Positions 56,213 through 64,000 of a stretch of 64,000 nt of DNA are shown piece by piece. The notes beneath the pieces were generated by a model. That model had not been told where the DNA came from, made no database searches, and saw nothing but the letters and a program-made list of their open reading frames with translations. Source of the stretch: Nonomuraea turcica (GTDB lineage: Bacteria; Actinomycetota; Actinomycetes; Streptosporangiales; Streptosporangiaceae). Both the position numbers and the translations under genes were made by a program. The DNA is taken from NCBI RefSeq assembly GCF_030718205.1, contig NZ_JAUZQF010000001.1, forward strand, positions 62,001-126,000. Direction: 5' to 3'. Each line of letters begins with the position of its first letter. Position 1 is the first letter of the stretch.

Positions 56213-56268
56213 GACACCTGCTCCCGGATAGAAGATCGCGGGAGAGAATAGCATCGAAACGCATGGTT

Positions 56269-56955
56269 TTAAGATCGACTAGCGATAAATCTGTGATATG
56301 TCGGGATTTTTAGGGCCTCGACCTGGCTTGGCGATGTCCTCCGCCGCCAGGCGAGCCGCACCAGCCAGGCCGCCAGCACGGCGAGCAACGCCACCTCCGC
56401 GCCCAGCAGCAACCTCTCCACGAGCCCGATCATCACCCGCTCGCCCGGCAGGGCCACGTACGTGATCGCCAGCAGTCCGAACCCCCCGGCCAGCGCCACC
56501 CACTCCACGGCCCGCGCCACGGGCTTCCAGTCGGCGTCGGCGGCCAGTCGGGGGACCAGCAGCGCCCCGGCCGCCGGAAGGCTGATGAAGGCCGCCACGG
56601 ACGCGTACCGATGGATCTGTGCCGCCAGGTCGAGGTCCGTGCCGATCGGCGTGGTCGGGACGATCGCGGCCACCACGAGCGCCCCCGACCACACCATCAG
56701 CAACCGCTCGGGCATCCCCCGGACGGGCGCCCCCGCCGCCCTGAGGCCCGCCAGCAACGCCAGGGACCCGATCCCCAGGACCGCCATCGCGACCTCCGTG
56801 ACGCCCCCGCGGTCCGACACGGCGTACTCGCTGACGGTCACGTTCATGGGGTCGAGGTAAGGGTCGGGGCCGAACTGCCCGACCACCACCGCGACCACGG
56901 CGAACATGATCGATCCACAGGCGATCAGCGGAAAGAGCCTCTTTGCTGCGGTCAT
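56269..56955 (-). CDS. DUF998 membrane protein
   Basis: 228 aa, six membrane helices (LFPLIACGSIMFAVVAVVVG, VAMAVLGIGSLALLAGLRAA, LLMVWSGALVVAAIVPTTP, YASVAAFISLPAAGALLVPR, WVALAGGFGLLAITYVALPG, LLLGAEVALLAVLAAWLVRL). The second loop (DPMNVTVSEYAVSDRGG) and IGTDLDLAAQIHRYAS are the DUF998 hallmarks (N-x-S...EY; D...H). Function unknown. It lies between the conservon pair and the polysaccharide locus. Confidence 0.85.
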   Translation of the reverse strand: MTAAKRLFPLIACGSIMFAVVAVVVGQFGPDPYLDPMNVTVSEYAVSDRGGVTEVAMAVLGIGSLALLAGLRAAGAPVRGMPERLLMVWSGALVVAAIVPTTPIGTDLDLAAQIHRYASVAAFISLPAAGALLVPRLAADADWKPVARAVEWVALAGGFGLLAITYVALPGERVMIGLVERLLLGAEVALLAVLAAWLVRLAWRRRTSPSQVEALKIPTYHRFIASRS

Positions 56956-57064
56956 GCCGCAACTCTCCCGCTGTGCCCCCCTTCCTCACATCCGGCCCCG
57001 CCCCCGAGCCGTCCCTGACCCGACCCTGACTTCTCAGGGTCTTGCTGAAGAGAACCCTCGGGGC

Positions 57065-59101
57065 TCAGATCAGGACGTGGGCGTCCGGGCGGCCGACGAA
57101 CGAGAACTGGGCGTTGCGGGTCAGCTTGATGTGGTCCGCCTGCCAGGTGTGCATCGAGGCGTCGGCGCTGCGCCAGTAGACGAAGTTGAAGCGGTCCGCC
57201 GAGTAGATCTTGACGGAGTCCGCCTTCAGCCGCCGCACCAGCTCGGTGTCCTCGCCCCGGGTGATGTCCGCGAACCCGTAGGAGCGGAACATGTCCACCT
57301 TGCCGAGGAACGTGCCGCCCTGGACGAGGAACGAGTAGCGGTGCTCCAGGCCGGGCAGCCGGAGCATCGTGGTGTCGCTGCCCTCGAAGTACGCGTAGTG
57401 CGCACCCTTGCCCACCAGCTCCGCGTCCGAATAGTCGAACGCCCGGACCAGGTCCGACAGGTAGTGCTCGCCGTACAGGTTGTCGTCGTCCATCTTGGCG
57501 ATCAGGTCGCCTTCGGCGGCCGCGATGCCCAGGTTCATGCAGGCGCCGAGCGACAGCGAGGCGTCGGCGGGCAGGACCGCGACGTCCGTGATGCCCGCCA
57601 TGCGGGCCTTGTCGGCGACCACGACGGGGTCGATGTCGAGGCCGTGCAGCACCATGATCAGCTGCAGCGGGCGGTGGATCTGCCGGGCCACCGACGAGAT
57701 CGCGTGCTCGATCTGGGAGGCGCGGTTGGTGGGCAGCACGACCGAGATCGACCGGGTCCTGGGCGTCACCTGGTGCCCGAGGTCCTGGAGGATCTGGTCC
57801 ACGCGGTGGGAGAACAGGTGCTTGTCGAACACCTCGCGCATCGCCAGGTGCCCCATCCTGGCCCGCAGCTCGGGGCTGTTGATCAGGTGCAGGACCTGGT
57901 TGTACGACTCGAGCGGCTCCCGCGCGATGGGAACGAGGCTGCCGAAGGTCTCCTCGATCGCCCGCGACCACCCCGACACGACCGGCGTCGCGCAGGCGGA
58001 CAGCTCGAAGACCCGCCGCGCGCACATGGTCGGCGAGTCCAGCACCGAGTTGACGTTGAGGAAGACCTTGTACATCCGGTACGCGGCCAGCATCTGGTCG
58101 TAGGGCAGCTCGCCCACGATGTGCGGGCGGTACTTCTCCGGCCAGGCGTACTTCTCGTCCACCTCGCCGTTGCGCGCGAAGATGTGCAGGCCCAGCTCGC
58201 GTACCGGGTCGAGGACGGTCTCCATCTGCTCGCGGCGCTCGGGATGCTTGTCCCGGAAGTACATCCCGGCGAACACCACGTCGTGCAGCCGGCCCTGCTT
58301 CTGCTGGATCGGATTGTGCACACGAGGCTGGGCGGCGAACTGCAGCACATCAACGCGGTCGTGTCCCAAAATTTCCCGATATTTGGGCAGCATGTCACCG
58401 TCGCAGGTGAACACGTAATCGAACAACTTGGCCGTGTCGATGAAGAAGTCGAAGTTCGGCGGGTCTTCTTTGTTCCAGAAAACCGTTGGGATGCCCTCTT
58501 GCCGGCACCAGGCCACCAGATCGCGCAGGGGCTCCTTGGGCGCGTTGGTGCCGGTCATCTGGTAGCGCCAGCGGCCCTGGTTCCCATGCCAGGCCGACTC
58601 GCAGAAGAGCAGGTCGGGCCGCTTCTCCGCGAAGATTTCCGGCCAGTCCTTGAGCCCGAACTCGATCTGGTCCCACTCGTAGCGGAAGGCCATCCTGGAG
58701 AAGTCGTCCAGGATCACCGCGACCTTGAGGTCCGGCCGGTTCACCGGCCCGGCCGGCCACTTCACCGGCGGCACCTCGGCCAGCGGGGGCCGGTTGTTCG
58801 CGATCTGGGTCGCCTCGGTGACAGGGATCGGCGGCTTCGGCGCCTTCTCCTTGGAGCGGACCGCCTCCATGATCTTCCCCGGGCTCTTGGAGCCCAGGGC
58901 CTCACCCAGCTTGAACGTGCGCTTGGCCTGCGTGGCCTCGAGCTTCCACGTGGCGTACGCGGCCTTGGCCTCGGCGATCTCCAACCGCCGCCGCAGCTCC
59001 CTGACCTCCGCTTCGTAGCGCTCGACGAGCTTGCGCTCCTCGGGCAGCCAGTTGACGGGTCCCAGTCTTTGAAACGCAGGGGGCTCGGGGGTATCGGCCA
59101 T
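57065..59101 (-). CDS. CgeB-like/GT2 two-domain glycosyltransferase with coiled-coil N-terminus
   Basis: 678 aa. Residues 15-70 form a coiled coil (EERKLVERYEAEVRELRRRL). Residues about 125-430 are CgeB-like (VAVILDDFSRMAFRYEWDQI, VFWNKEDPPNFDFFID, VFACMYF-like strand, ECFLNVNSVLDSPTMCARRV and FELSACATPVVSGW). Residues about 450-678 are a GT2 domain (ISVVLPTNRASQIEHAISSV, LIAKMDDDNLYG with the DxD, GEDTELVRRL). It is a probable surface-glycan transferase of the locus to its left, working at the inner membrane face or in the cytosol. Sugar unknown. Confidence 0.85.
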   Translation of the reverse strand: MADTPEPPAFQRLGPVNWLPEERKLVERYEAEVRELRRRLEIAEAKAAYATWKLEATQAKRTFKLGEALGSKSPGKIMEAVRSKEKAPKPPIPVTEATQIANNRPPLAEVPPVKWPAGPVNRPDLKVAVILDDFSRMAFRYEWDQIEFGLKDWPEIFAEKRPDLLFCESAWHGNQGRWRYQMTGTNAPKEPLRDLVAWCRQEGIPTVFWNKEDPPNFDFFIDTAKLFDYVFTCDGDMLPKYREILGHDRVDVLQFAAQPRVHNPIQQKQGRLHDVVFAGMYFRDKHPERREQMETVLDPVRELGLHIFARNGEVDEKYAWPEKYRPHIVGELPYDQMLAAYRMYKVFLNVNSVLDSPTMCARRVFELSACATPVVSGWSRAIEETFGSLVPIAREPLESYNQVLHLINSPELRARMGHLAMREVFDKHLFSHRVDQILQDLGHQVTPRTRSISVVLPTNRASQIEHAISSVARQIHRPLQLIMVLHGLDIDPVVVADKARMAGITDVAVLPADASLSLGACMNLGIAAAEGDLIAKMDDDNLYGEHYLSDLVRAFDYSDAELVGKGAHYAYFEGSDTTMLRLPGLEHRYSFLVQGGTFLGKVDMFRSYGFADITRGEDTELVRRLKADSVKIYSADRFNFVYWRSADASMHTWQADHIKLTRNAQFSFVGRPDAHVLI

Positions 59102-59157
59102 GGTGGTACGCCTATCGCTCAGCGGAGGAGGTTGTCATGTTACGTCGGAAGCGAAGG

Positions 59158-60288
59158 CTATTCGGGGCGTTTGGCCTGGGAAGCGGGTGCCAGGTTGTCG
59201 CCCTTCAGCCAGGCCGCGATCACCGTGGCGATCCGCGGGCCCGCCTTGCCGTCCCAGAGCACCGGCAGCTCCCCGGCCGGCGTGGCGGCGCCGTCGGCCA
59301 GCGCCTTCTCCGCGGCCGCGGGCAGAAGGGCGGGCGTGACCAGCCGGTTCGTGCCATGCGTGATCGTGATCGGCCGCTCGGTGTTGGGCCGCAGCGTCAG
59401 GCAGGGCACGCCCAGCATGGTCGTCTCCTCCTGCACGCCGCCGGAGTCCGTGACCACCAGAGCGGCGCCGCGGACGAGTGAGAGAAAGTCCACATAGCCG
59501 AGCGGCTCGATGACCTTGATCGTCTCGCCGTCGACCAGGCCCGCCTCGGCCAGCCGCGCCTTGCCGCGCGGGTGCACCGGAATCACGATCGGGACCTGCC
59601 GCGACACCTCCAGCACGGCCTCGACCAGCTCCTTGGCGGCTTCGGCGGTGTCCACGTTCGCGGGGCGGTGCAACGTCGCGACGGCATAGCGAGCCGGCAC
59701 GCCCAGCCGCGCCACCACGGGAGCCGGGTCCAGCGTCGGCAGTGCGGAGAACAAGCTGTCGATCATGGGGTTGCCGACCAGGTGCACCTTGGACGGCGGC
59801 ACCCCCTCGGCCGACAGGTAGGCAAGCGCCTCGGGAGAGGTGGCGAAGAGCAGGTCGGCCAGCGCGTCGGTGACGACCCGGTTGACCTCCTCGGGCATGC
59901 CCCGGTCGAACGAGCGCAGCCCCGCCTCCACGTGCGCGGTCGGCACGCCCAGCTTGGCGCAGACGAGGATCGCGGCCAGCGTGGAGTTCACGTCGCCGTA
60001 CACCACGACGAGGTCGGGATCGTGCTCCTGGACGACCTCCTCCAGACCGACGAGCAGGGCCGCGGTCTGCTTGGCGTGGCTGCCCGAGCCGACCCCCAGG
60101 TTCGCCACCGGATCCGGCAGGCCGAGGTCGGCGAAGAAGACGTCGGACATCAGCGCGTCGTAGTGCTGGCCAGTGTGGATGATGCCCTGCCGCACGCCGA
60201 GTTCACCGAGTGCCCGCACCACCGGAGCCGCTTTCACGAAATTGGGACGAGCACCCAAAACGTGCAGGACCAGGGGGTTCTCCCTCAT
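59158..60288 (-). CDS. wecB: UDP-N-acetylglucosamine 2-epimerase (non-hydrolysing)
   Basis: 376 aa. HVLGARPNFVKAAPVVRALG, IIHTGQHYD, GTVVYGDVNSTLAAILVCAK-type motif (VVYGDVNSTLAAILVCAKLG), HVEAGLRSFDRGMPEEVNRV and VTDSGGVQEETTMLGVPCLT are the active-site stretches, with conserved His, Arg and Glu residues. It interconverts UDP-GlcNAc and UDP-ManNAc. The sugar dehydrogenase 1.8 kb away would turn the product into UDP-ManNAcA for a wall or capsule polymer (inference). Confidence 0.94.
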   Translation of the reverse strand: MRENPLVLHVLGARPNFVKAAPVVRALGELGVRQGIIHTGQHYDALMSDVFFADLGLPDPVANLGVGSGSHAKQTAALLVGLEEVVQEHDPDLVVVYGDVNSTLAAILVCAKLGVPTAHVEAGLRSFDRGMPEEVNRVVTDALADLLFATSPEALAYLSAEGVPPSKVHLVGNPMIDSLFSALPTLDPAPVVARLGVPARYAVATLHRPANVDTAEAAKELVEAVLEVSRQVPIVIPVHPRGKARLAEAGLVDGETIKVIEPLGYVDFLSLVRGAALVVTDSGGVQEETTMLGVPCLTLRPNTERPITITHGTNRLVTPALLPAAAEKALADGAATPAGELPVLWDGKAGPRIATVIAAWLKGDNLAPASQAKRPE

Positions 60289-60344
60289 TGACCTCGCCTT
60301 TCATAGCGGAAGGGAAAAAGCGTTGCCTATGGTACGGTCACGGC

Positions 60345-62015
60345 GTGGCATCCGACGCCAGTCGTCAAGACTCCTCTAAGGTTTCCGCGAAGTCCGCCCG
60401 TGCCGGCGTCGGTGGACTTCTCAAGGGCTTCGTCCAGCACCCCATCATCGTCACCCGCGTCGTCGTGACGAAGGTCAAGTCCGATCCCGTCCGCGTGGCC
60501 CAGGCCGCCGCCGACGCGCTCCCGCCCCGGCTGCGCCCCATCGTGGGCAGCGTGGCCTGGCCGGCCGCGCGCCGGGCCCGGCACATCGTGCGCAAGCTTG
60601 GCATGCGCGTGATCAAGGGACCGTGGAACGAGGCCAAGGAGCACTGGGACGCCGGCCGGGTCAGCCAGGCCGCCGCCGTGCTCGAGGCCCACACCAAATA
60701 CCCGTTCGTCAAGCGCAGGGCCGCCTACTACCGGGGCGAGCTGGGCGCCATCAGCCCCGACCCGATCCCGCCCGGGCCCAAGGTGGCCATACTGGAGCGG
60801 GTCCAGGGCCGGGTCATGCACCTGGTCACCAACGCGTTGCCGTACACGCAGGCCGGTTACACCGTCCGCACCCACCGCATCGTCACCTCGCAGAAGGCCG
60901 CGGGGCTCGACCCGCACGTGGTCACGAGCTGGGGCTGGCCGATGATGCAGGGGCACGCGGACGCGCCGCCGTTCGAGGAGCTCGACGGCATCCCCTACTA
61001 CCGGCTGCTGCCCGACGGGCACGGCGAGGTGCCGTTCGAGATGCGCGGGCGCATGATCAGGGGCGCCGACGCGGTCACCAAGCTCGTCACCCAGCTGCGG
61101 CCGCAGGTGCTGCACGCCGCCACCGACCACCGCAACGGCTCGGTCGCGCACGCCGTGCGCGACCGCACGGGCACGCCGTTCGTCTATGAGGTACGCGGCT
61201 TCCTGGAGGAGACCTGGGCCTCCCGCGACCCGATCAGGGTCGGCAGCGAGCGGCACGTGCTCCAGCGCGAGCGCGAGGCGTTCCTGATGCGCGAGGCCGA
61301 CGCGGTGGTCACGCTGGCCGAGACCATGGCCGCCGAGATCGTCGAGCGCGGCGTGCCCAGGGAGAAGATCCACCTGGCGCCCAACGCGGTGGACGACTCG
61401 CTGCTGACGGCCCACTACGACGGCGCCTCGTTCCGGGACGCGTACGGCATCAAGCCCCATGAGGTCGTCGTCGGCTCGGTGTCCAGCATCGTGGCCTACG
61501 AGGGGTTCGCCACCCTGCTGCGGGCCGCCGCGCTGCTGCGTGACCAGGGCACGCCTGTGCGAGTCCTCATCGTCGGCGACGGCACCGAGCGCGACAACCT
61601 GCTGGAGCTCGTCGGCGAGCTCGGTCTGAGCGACGCCATCCTGCCCGGCAGGGTCGGGCCCGAGGAGGCGCTGCAGGCGCAGGACGCCATCGACGTCTTC
61701 GCCTGCCCGCGCGAGGACCTGCGGGTATGCCGACTTGTTACGCCATTGAAACCCGTCGAGGCGATGGCGCTCGGAAAGCCCGTGGTGCTCAGCGATCTGC
61801 CGGCCCTGTCCGAGCTCGTCGGCTCCGACGGCGCCGGGCTGCTGGTGCCGCCGGGCGATCCCGAGGCGCTCGCCAAGGCCATCGCCGGGCTCAGGGAGGA
61901 CCCCGCCAAGCGGGCCGAGATGGGGGAGGCGGGTCGCGCCGAAGTGGCCGCGAAGCGCACCTGGAGCCGCGTTGCCGAGACTTATCAAGCTCTGTACCGA
62001 TCCTTGGCTGAATGA
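60345..62015 (+). CDS. GT4-family glycosyltransferase
   Basis: 556 aa from GTG 60345 (MASDASRQDSSKVSAKSARA); a TACGGT six bases ahead could be a -10 of a leaderless start. The first 150 residues are a family-unusual helical region (RVAQAAADALPPRLRPIVGS). Domain 1 of GT-B follows (RVMHLVTNALPYTQAGYTVR, QVLHAATDHRNGSVAHAVRD, ETWASRDPIRVGSERH). Domain 2 has VVVGSVSSIVAYEGFATLLR and VLIVGDGTERDNLLELVGEL, then the EDLRVCRLVTPLKPVEAMAL loop where the E-x7-E motif of retaining GT4 enzymes sits. It acts on a lipid-linked glycan at the membrane. Confidence 0.88.
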   Translation: MASDASRQDSSKVSAKSARAGVGGLLKGFVQHPIIVTRVVVTKVKSDPVRVAQAAADALPPRLRPIVGSVAWPAARRARHIVRKLGMRVIKGPWNEAKEHWDAGRVSQAAAVLEAHTKYPFVKRRAAYYRGELGAISPDPIPPGPKVAILERVQGRVMHLVTNALPYTQAGYTVRTHRIVTSQKAAGLDPHVVTSWGWPMMQGHADAPPFEELDGIPYYRLLPDGHGEVPFEMRGRMIRGADAVTKLVTQLRPQVLHAATDHRNGSVAHAVRDRTGTPFVYEVRGFLEETWASRDPIRVGSERHVLQREREAFLMREADAVVTLAETMAAEIVERGVPREKIHLAPNAVDDSLLTAHYDGASFRDAYGIKPHEVVVGSVSSIVAYEGFATLLRAAALLRDQGTPVRVLIVGDGTERDNLLELVGELGLSDAILPGRVGPEEALQAQDAIDVFACPREDLRVCRLVTPLKPVEAMALGKPVVLSDLPALSELVGSDGAGLLVPPGDPEALAKAIAGLREDPAKRAEMGEAGRAEVAAKRTWSRVAETYQALYRSLAE

Positions 62016-62133
62016 TGACCTTCAAGTTGCCTGTCTTTTGTGACGGTTTCCGTCGCATAAGGCGTGAGCTAGGTGGACTTGAGATAACCTTTGCGACCAT
62101 GAAGTGTTGTTTCCGGCTCCTCAAGGCACAGCT

Positions 62134-63396
62134 GTGACAGAAATAGACTTGGCTGTCATCGGCCTGGGCTACGTCGGCATGCCACTCGCCAAGGAGGCGG
62201 TGGGCGCCGGCCTGCGAGTCGTCGGCGTGGACGTCGACCCCGCCAAGGTGGACGCGCTCAACGCCGGCCGGTCCTACATCGATGACCTGACCGATGCCGA
62301 CCTCGAGCACATGCTGGCCCACGGGTTCAGCGCCACGCTCGACGAGACCGTGCTGGCCCGGAGCAACACGATCGTCATCTGCGTGCCCACTCCGCTGGAC
62401 GAGGACCACCGGCCGGACCTGTCCGCCGTGGAGGGTGCGACCAAGGCCGTCGCCCGCAACCTGAGCAAGGGCACGCTCGTCGTGCTCGAGTCCACCACCT
62501 GGCCGGGCACCACCGACGAGGTGGCCAGGCCCTTGCTGGAGAGCTCGGGGCTGGTCGCCGGCCAGGACTTCCACCTGGCCTTCTCGCCCGAGCGCATCGA
62601 CCCGGGCAACGCCAAGTTCGGCCTGCGCAACACCCCCAAGGTCGTGGGCGGCTACACCGCGACCTGCCGGGACCGCGCGACCGACTTCTACGCGCAGTTC
62701 ATCGAGCAGGTGGTGCCGGTCAGCGGCACCCGCGAGGCCGAGATGGCCAAGCTGCTGGAAAACACCTACCGGCACGTCAACATCGCGCTCGTCAACGAGA
62801 TGGCGATCTTCTGTGACGAGCTGGGGATCGACCTGTGGGAAGCCATCGAGGCGGCGGCCACCAAGCCGTTCGGCTTCCAAAAGTTCCTGCCGGGGCCGGG
62901 CGTCGGCGGGCACTGCATCCCCGTCGACCCGTCGTACCTGTCGTACACCGTGCGCAAGCTGGGCTACCCCTTCCGGTTCGTGGAGCTGGCGCAGGAGATC
63001 AACGAGCGGATGCCGTCCTACGTGGTGGCCCGTGTCCAGCGTCTGCTGAACAGGCATAAGAAGCCCGTGAACGGCGCCAGAGTCGTTATGCTCGGCGTCA
63101 CGTACAAGCCGGATATCGCCGACGAACGGGAAACCCCGGCCCTGCCGGTGGCGCGTGCGCTGCTGGAACTGGGCGCCGAGCTCTCGTTCGCGGACCCGTA
63201 CGTCAAGGAGTGGTCGGTAGACGGCACCCCGGTGCCGCGTGAGGAGGACCTGGCCGAAGCCGTGGTCAACGCCGACGTGACGCTGCTCATGCAGCAGCAC
63301 GCCGCGTTCGACCTCGCCATGGTCGAGGCGAAGGCCAGACTCGTGCTGGACACCCGCGGCGTGCTCGCCGAGGGCGAACGCGTCGAGCGGCTGTAG
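62134..63396 (+). CDS. wecC: UDP-sugar dehydrogenase (UDP-ManNAc/UDP-Glc DH family)
   Basis: 420 aa from GTG 62134 (MTEIDLAVIGLGYVGMPLAK), NAD-binding GxGxxG. VCVPTPLDEDHRPDLSAVEG and LVVLESTTWPGTTDEVARPL are the sugar-NAD contacts. FSPERIDPGN, GPGVGGHCIPVDPSYLSY (catalytic Cys) and RVVMLGVTYKPDIADERETP complete the family. It oxidises a UDP-sugar to its uronic acid in two steps. The epimerase neighbour makes WecC the likeliest role, though UDP-Glc dehydrogenase is not excluded. The symbol is by context. Confidence 0.85.
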   Translation: MTEIDLAVIGLGYVGMPLAKEAVGAGLRVVGVDVDPAKVDALNAGRSYIDDLTDADLEHMLAHGFSATLDETVLARSNTIVICVPTPLDEDHRPDLSAVEGATKAVARNLSKGTLVVLESTTWPGTTDEVARPLLESSGLVAGQDFHLAFSPERIDPGNAKFGLRNTPKVVGGYTATCRDRATDFYAQFIEQVVPVSGTREAEMAKLLENTYRHVNIALVNEMAIFCDELGIDLWEAIEAAATKPFGFQKFLPGPGVGGHCIPVDPSYLSYTVRKLGYPFRFVELAQEINERMPSYVVARVQRLLNRHKKPVNGARVVMLGVTYKPDIADERETPALPVARALLELGAELSFADPYVKEWSVDGTPVPREEDLAEAVVNADVTLLMQQHAAFDLAMVEAKARLVLDTRGVLAEGERVERL

Positions 63397-63415
63397 CGAC
63401 GGAGGGCTGCGCGCA

Positions 63416-64000
63416 GTGCACGTGCTCGTCATGACGGTGGTGCATAACCCCGAGGATGCTCGGATCCTGCATCGGCAGATCCGTGCCCTCGTGGATGCCG
63501 GTCATGAGGTCACGTATGCCGCCGCCTTCACCGCCTTCGGCGTCGTCCCGCGTCCCTGGGTCACCGGGGTGGACCTGCCGAGGGCGGCCCAGCGCAATCG
63601 GATCTCGGCGACGTGGGCCGCGCGGCGGGTGTTCAAGCGCATGCGCGACAAGGTCGACCTCGTCCTCGTCCACGACCCCGAGCTGCTGTTCGCCGTGTGG
63701 GGCATGCGCGGCAGACCGCCCGTGGTGTGGGACGTGCACGAGGACACGCCGGCCACGCTGTCGCTCAAGCCCTGGCTGCCCTCGCTGCTGCGGCCGCCGG
63801 TGCGGTTCCTGGCCCGCCTGCTGGAGGGCACGGCCGAGCGTCACCTGCACCTGATGCTGGCCGAGACGGCGTACGCGGGCCGCTTCAAGCACGCCCATCC
63901 GATCGTCCCCAACGAGACGTGGGTGCCCGACTCCGTGACGCCGCCCGGCGACGACCGGGTGGTCTACCTCGGCTGGTTGTCCAGGGCCAGGGGCGTGATC
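63416..64000 (+). CDS. Glycosyltransferase, GT4-like (partial, 3' end outside window)
   Basis: GTG 63416 follows GGAGGG by about 9 bases. The 195 residues seen form the N-terminal GT-B domain: VHVLVMTVVHNPEDARILHR, then LVDAGHEVTYAAAF, VDLVLVHDPELLFAVWGMRG and VVWDVHEDTPATLSLKPWLP. The HDPE loop is that of GT4 members using nucleotide sugars on prenyl-linked acceptors. The UDP-binding domain lies beyond the window. It belongs to the same polysaccharide operon as wecC. Confidence 0.85.
   Translation, partial: MHVLVMTVVHNPEDARILHRQIRALVDAGHEVTYAAAFTAFGVVPRPWVTGVDLPRAAQRNRISATWAARRVFKRMRDKVDLVLVHDPELLFAVWGMRGRPPVVWDVHEDTPATLSLKPWLPSLLRPPVRFLARLLEGTAERHLHLMLAETAYAGRFKHAHPIVPNETWVPDSVTPPGDDRVVYLGWLSRARGVI

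Noticed and set aside
56906-59497. 863-codon plus-strand ORF antisense to the CgeB/GT2 gene
   Set aside because: Length comes from high-GC codon bias of the real minus-strand gene; the protein is low complexity without a domain.
1-64000. CRISPR array or prophage
   Set aside because: No regularly spaced repeat series, Cas genes or phage structural genes were seen; only integrase scraps at tRNA-Ser.

Overview
The window is GC-rich (mostly G or C at third codon positions) with many GTG starts and ATGA stop/start overlaps. It carries SigE-type sigma factors, two conservon-type signalling cassettes, many secreted proteins and lipoproteins, and an actinobacterial xylose isomerase/xylulokinase pair. 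This points to a large-genome filamentous actinobacterium. A Streptosporangiaceae-like organism (for example Nonomuraea) is my guess, not proven by the sequence.

Layout. 1-0.83 kb: end of a WD40 protein. 0.87-3.9 kb: two putative regulators divergent from a short phosphoenolpyruvate-synthase-like phosphotransferase and a histidine phosphatase, with a tandem palindromic operator between them. 4-9.5 kb: AraC regulator plus DHFR-like reductase, a DUF4189 secreted protein, an FAD oxidoreductase, a methyltransferase and an unknown protein. 8.4-8.9 and 9.5-10.2 kb are gene graveyards with decayed fragments and a tRNA-like half. 10.2-11.4 kb: alginate-lyase-like secreted protein followed, after one in-frame stop, by FG-GAP remnants. 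11.66-13.75 kb: tRNA-Arg(ACG), a 34-bp palindrome and a NarL-type two-component system. 13.77-17.1 kb: duplicated small membrane proteins, then an operon of an Lgt-like membrane protein, a Tes/MJ0619-like radical SAM enzyme and a small membrane protein. I consider this operon the most promising unknown system here.

17.2-24.7 kb: MaoC hydratase, SigE-family sigma factor with a beta-propeller membrane partner, an AAA ATPase, a cysteine-rich protein with a MauE/DoxX partner, a second SigE-family sigma factor, and a MarR/YceI divergent pair. 24.7-27.4 kb: a DnaA-box cluster, tRNA-Ser(GCT), integrase remnants, an islet of two genes, and a degenerate second copy of the tRNA-Ser 3' half. This is a scar of tRNA-targeted integration. 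27.4-33.9 kb: PyrE-like transferase, FHA protein, SH3-like secreted protein, a Ser/Thr kinase fused to a lytic-transglycosylase-like ectodomain, a lipoprotein, a FitAB/VapBC toxin-antitoxin pair and a DUF72 protein. 33.9-37.8 kb: xylB, xylA, a small protein, MarR and a VOC protein.

37.8-49.9 kb: small acidic protein, B12-binding radical SAM protein, MFS exporter with a five-codon leader ORF, an alpha-lytic-type protease, two VOC proteins, a lipoprotein, an NfeD/flotillin/flotillin operon, and a spermidine-dehydrogenase-like flavoprotein overlapping a PrsW-type protease. 50-56.2 kb: a complete conservon (kinase, roadblock, DUF742, GTPase) facing a half conservon (kinase and DUF742 only). 57-64 kb: the start of a surface-polysaccharide locus (CgeB/GT2 protein, WecB epimerase, two GT4 transferases, UDP-sugar dehydrogenase), which runs off the window end.
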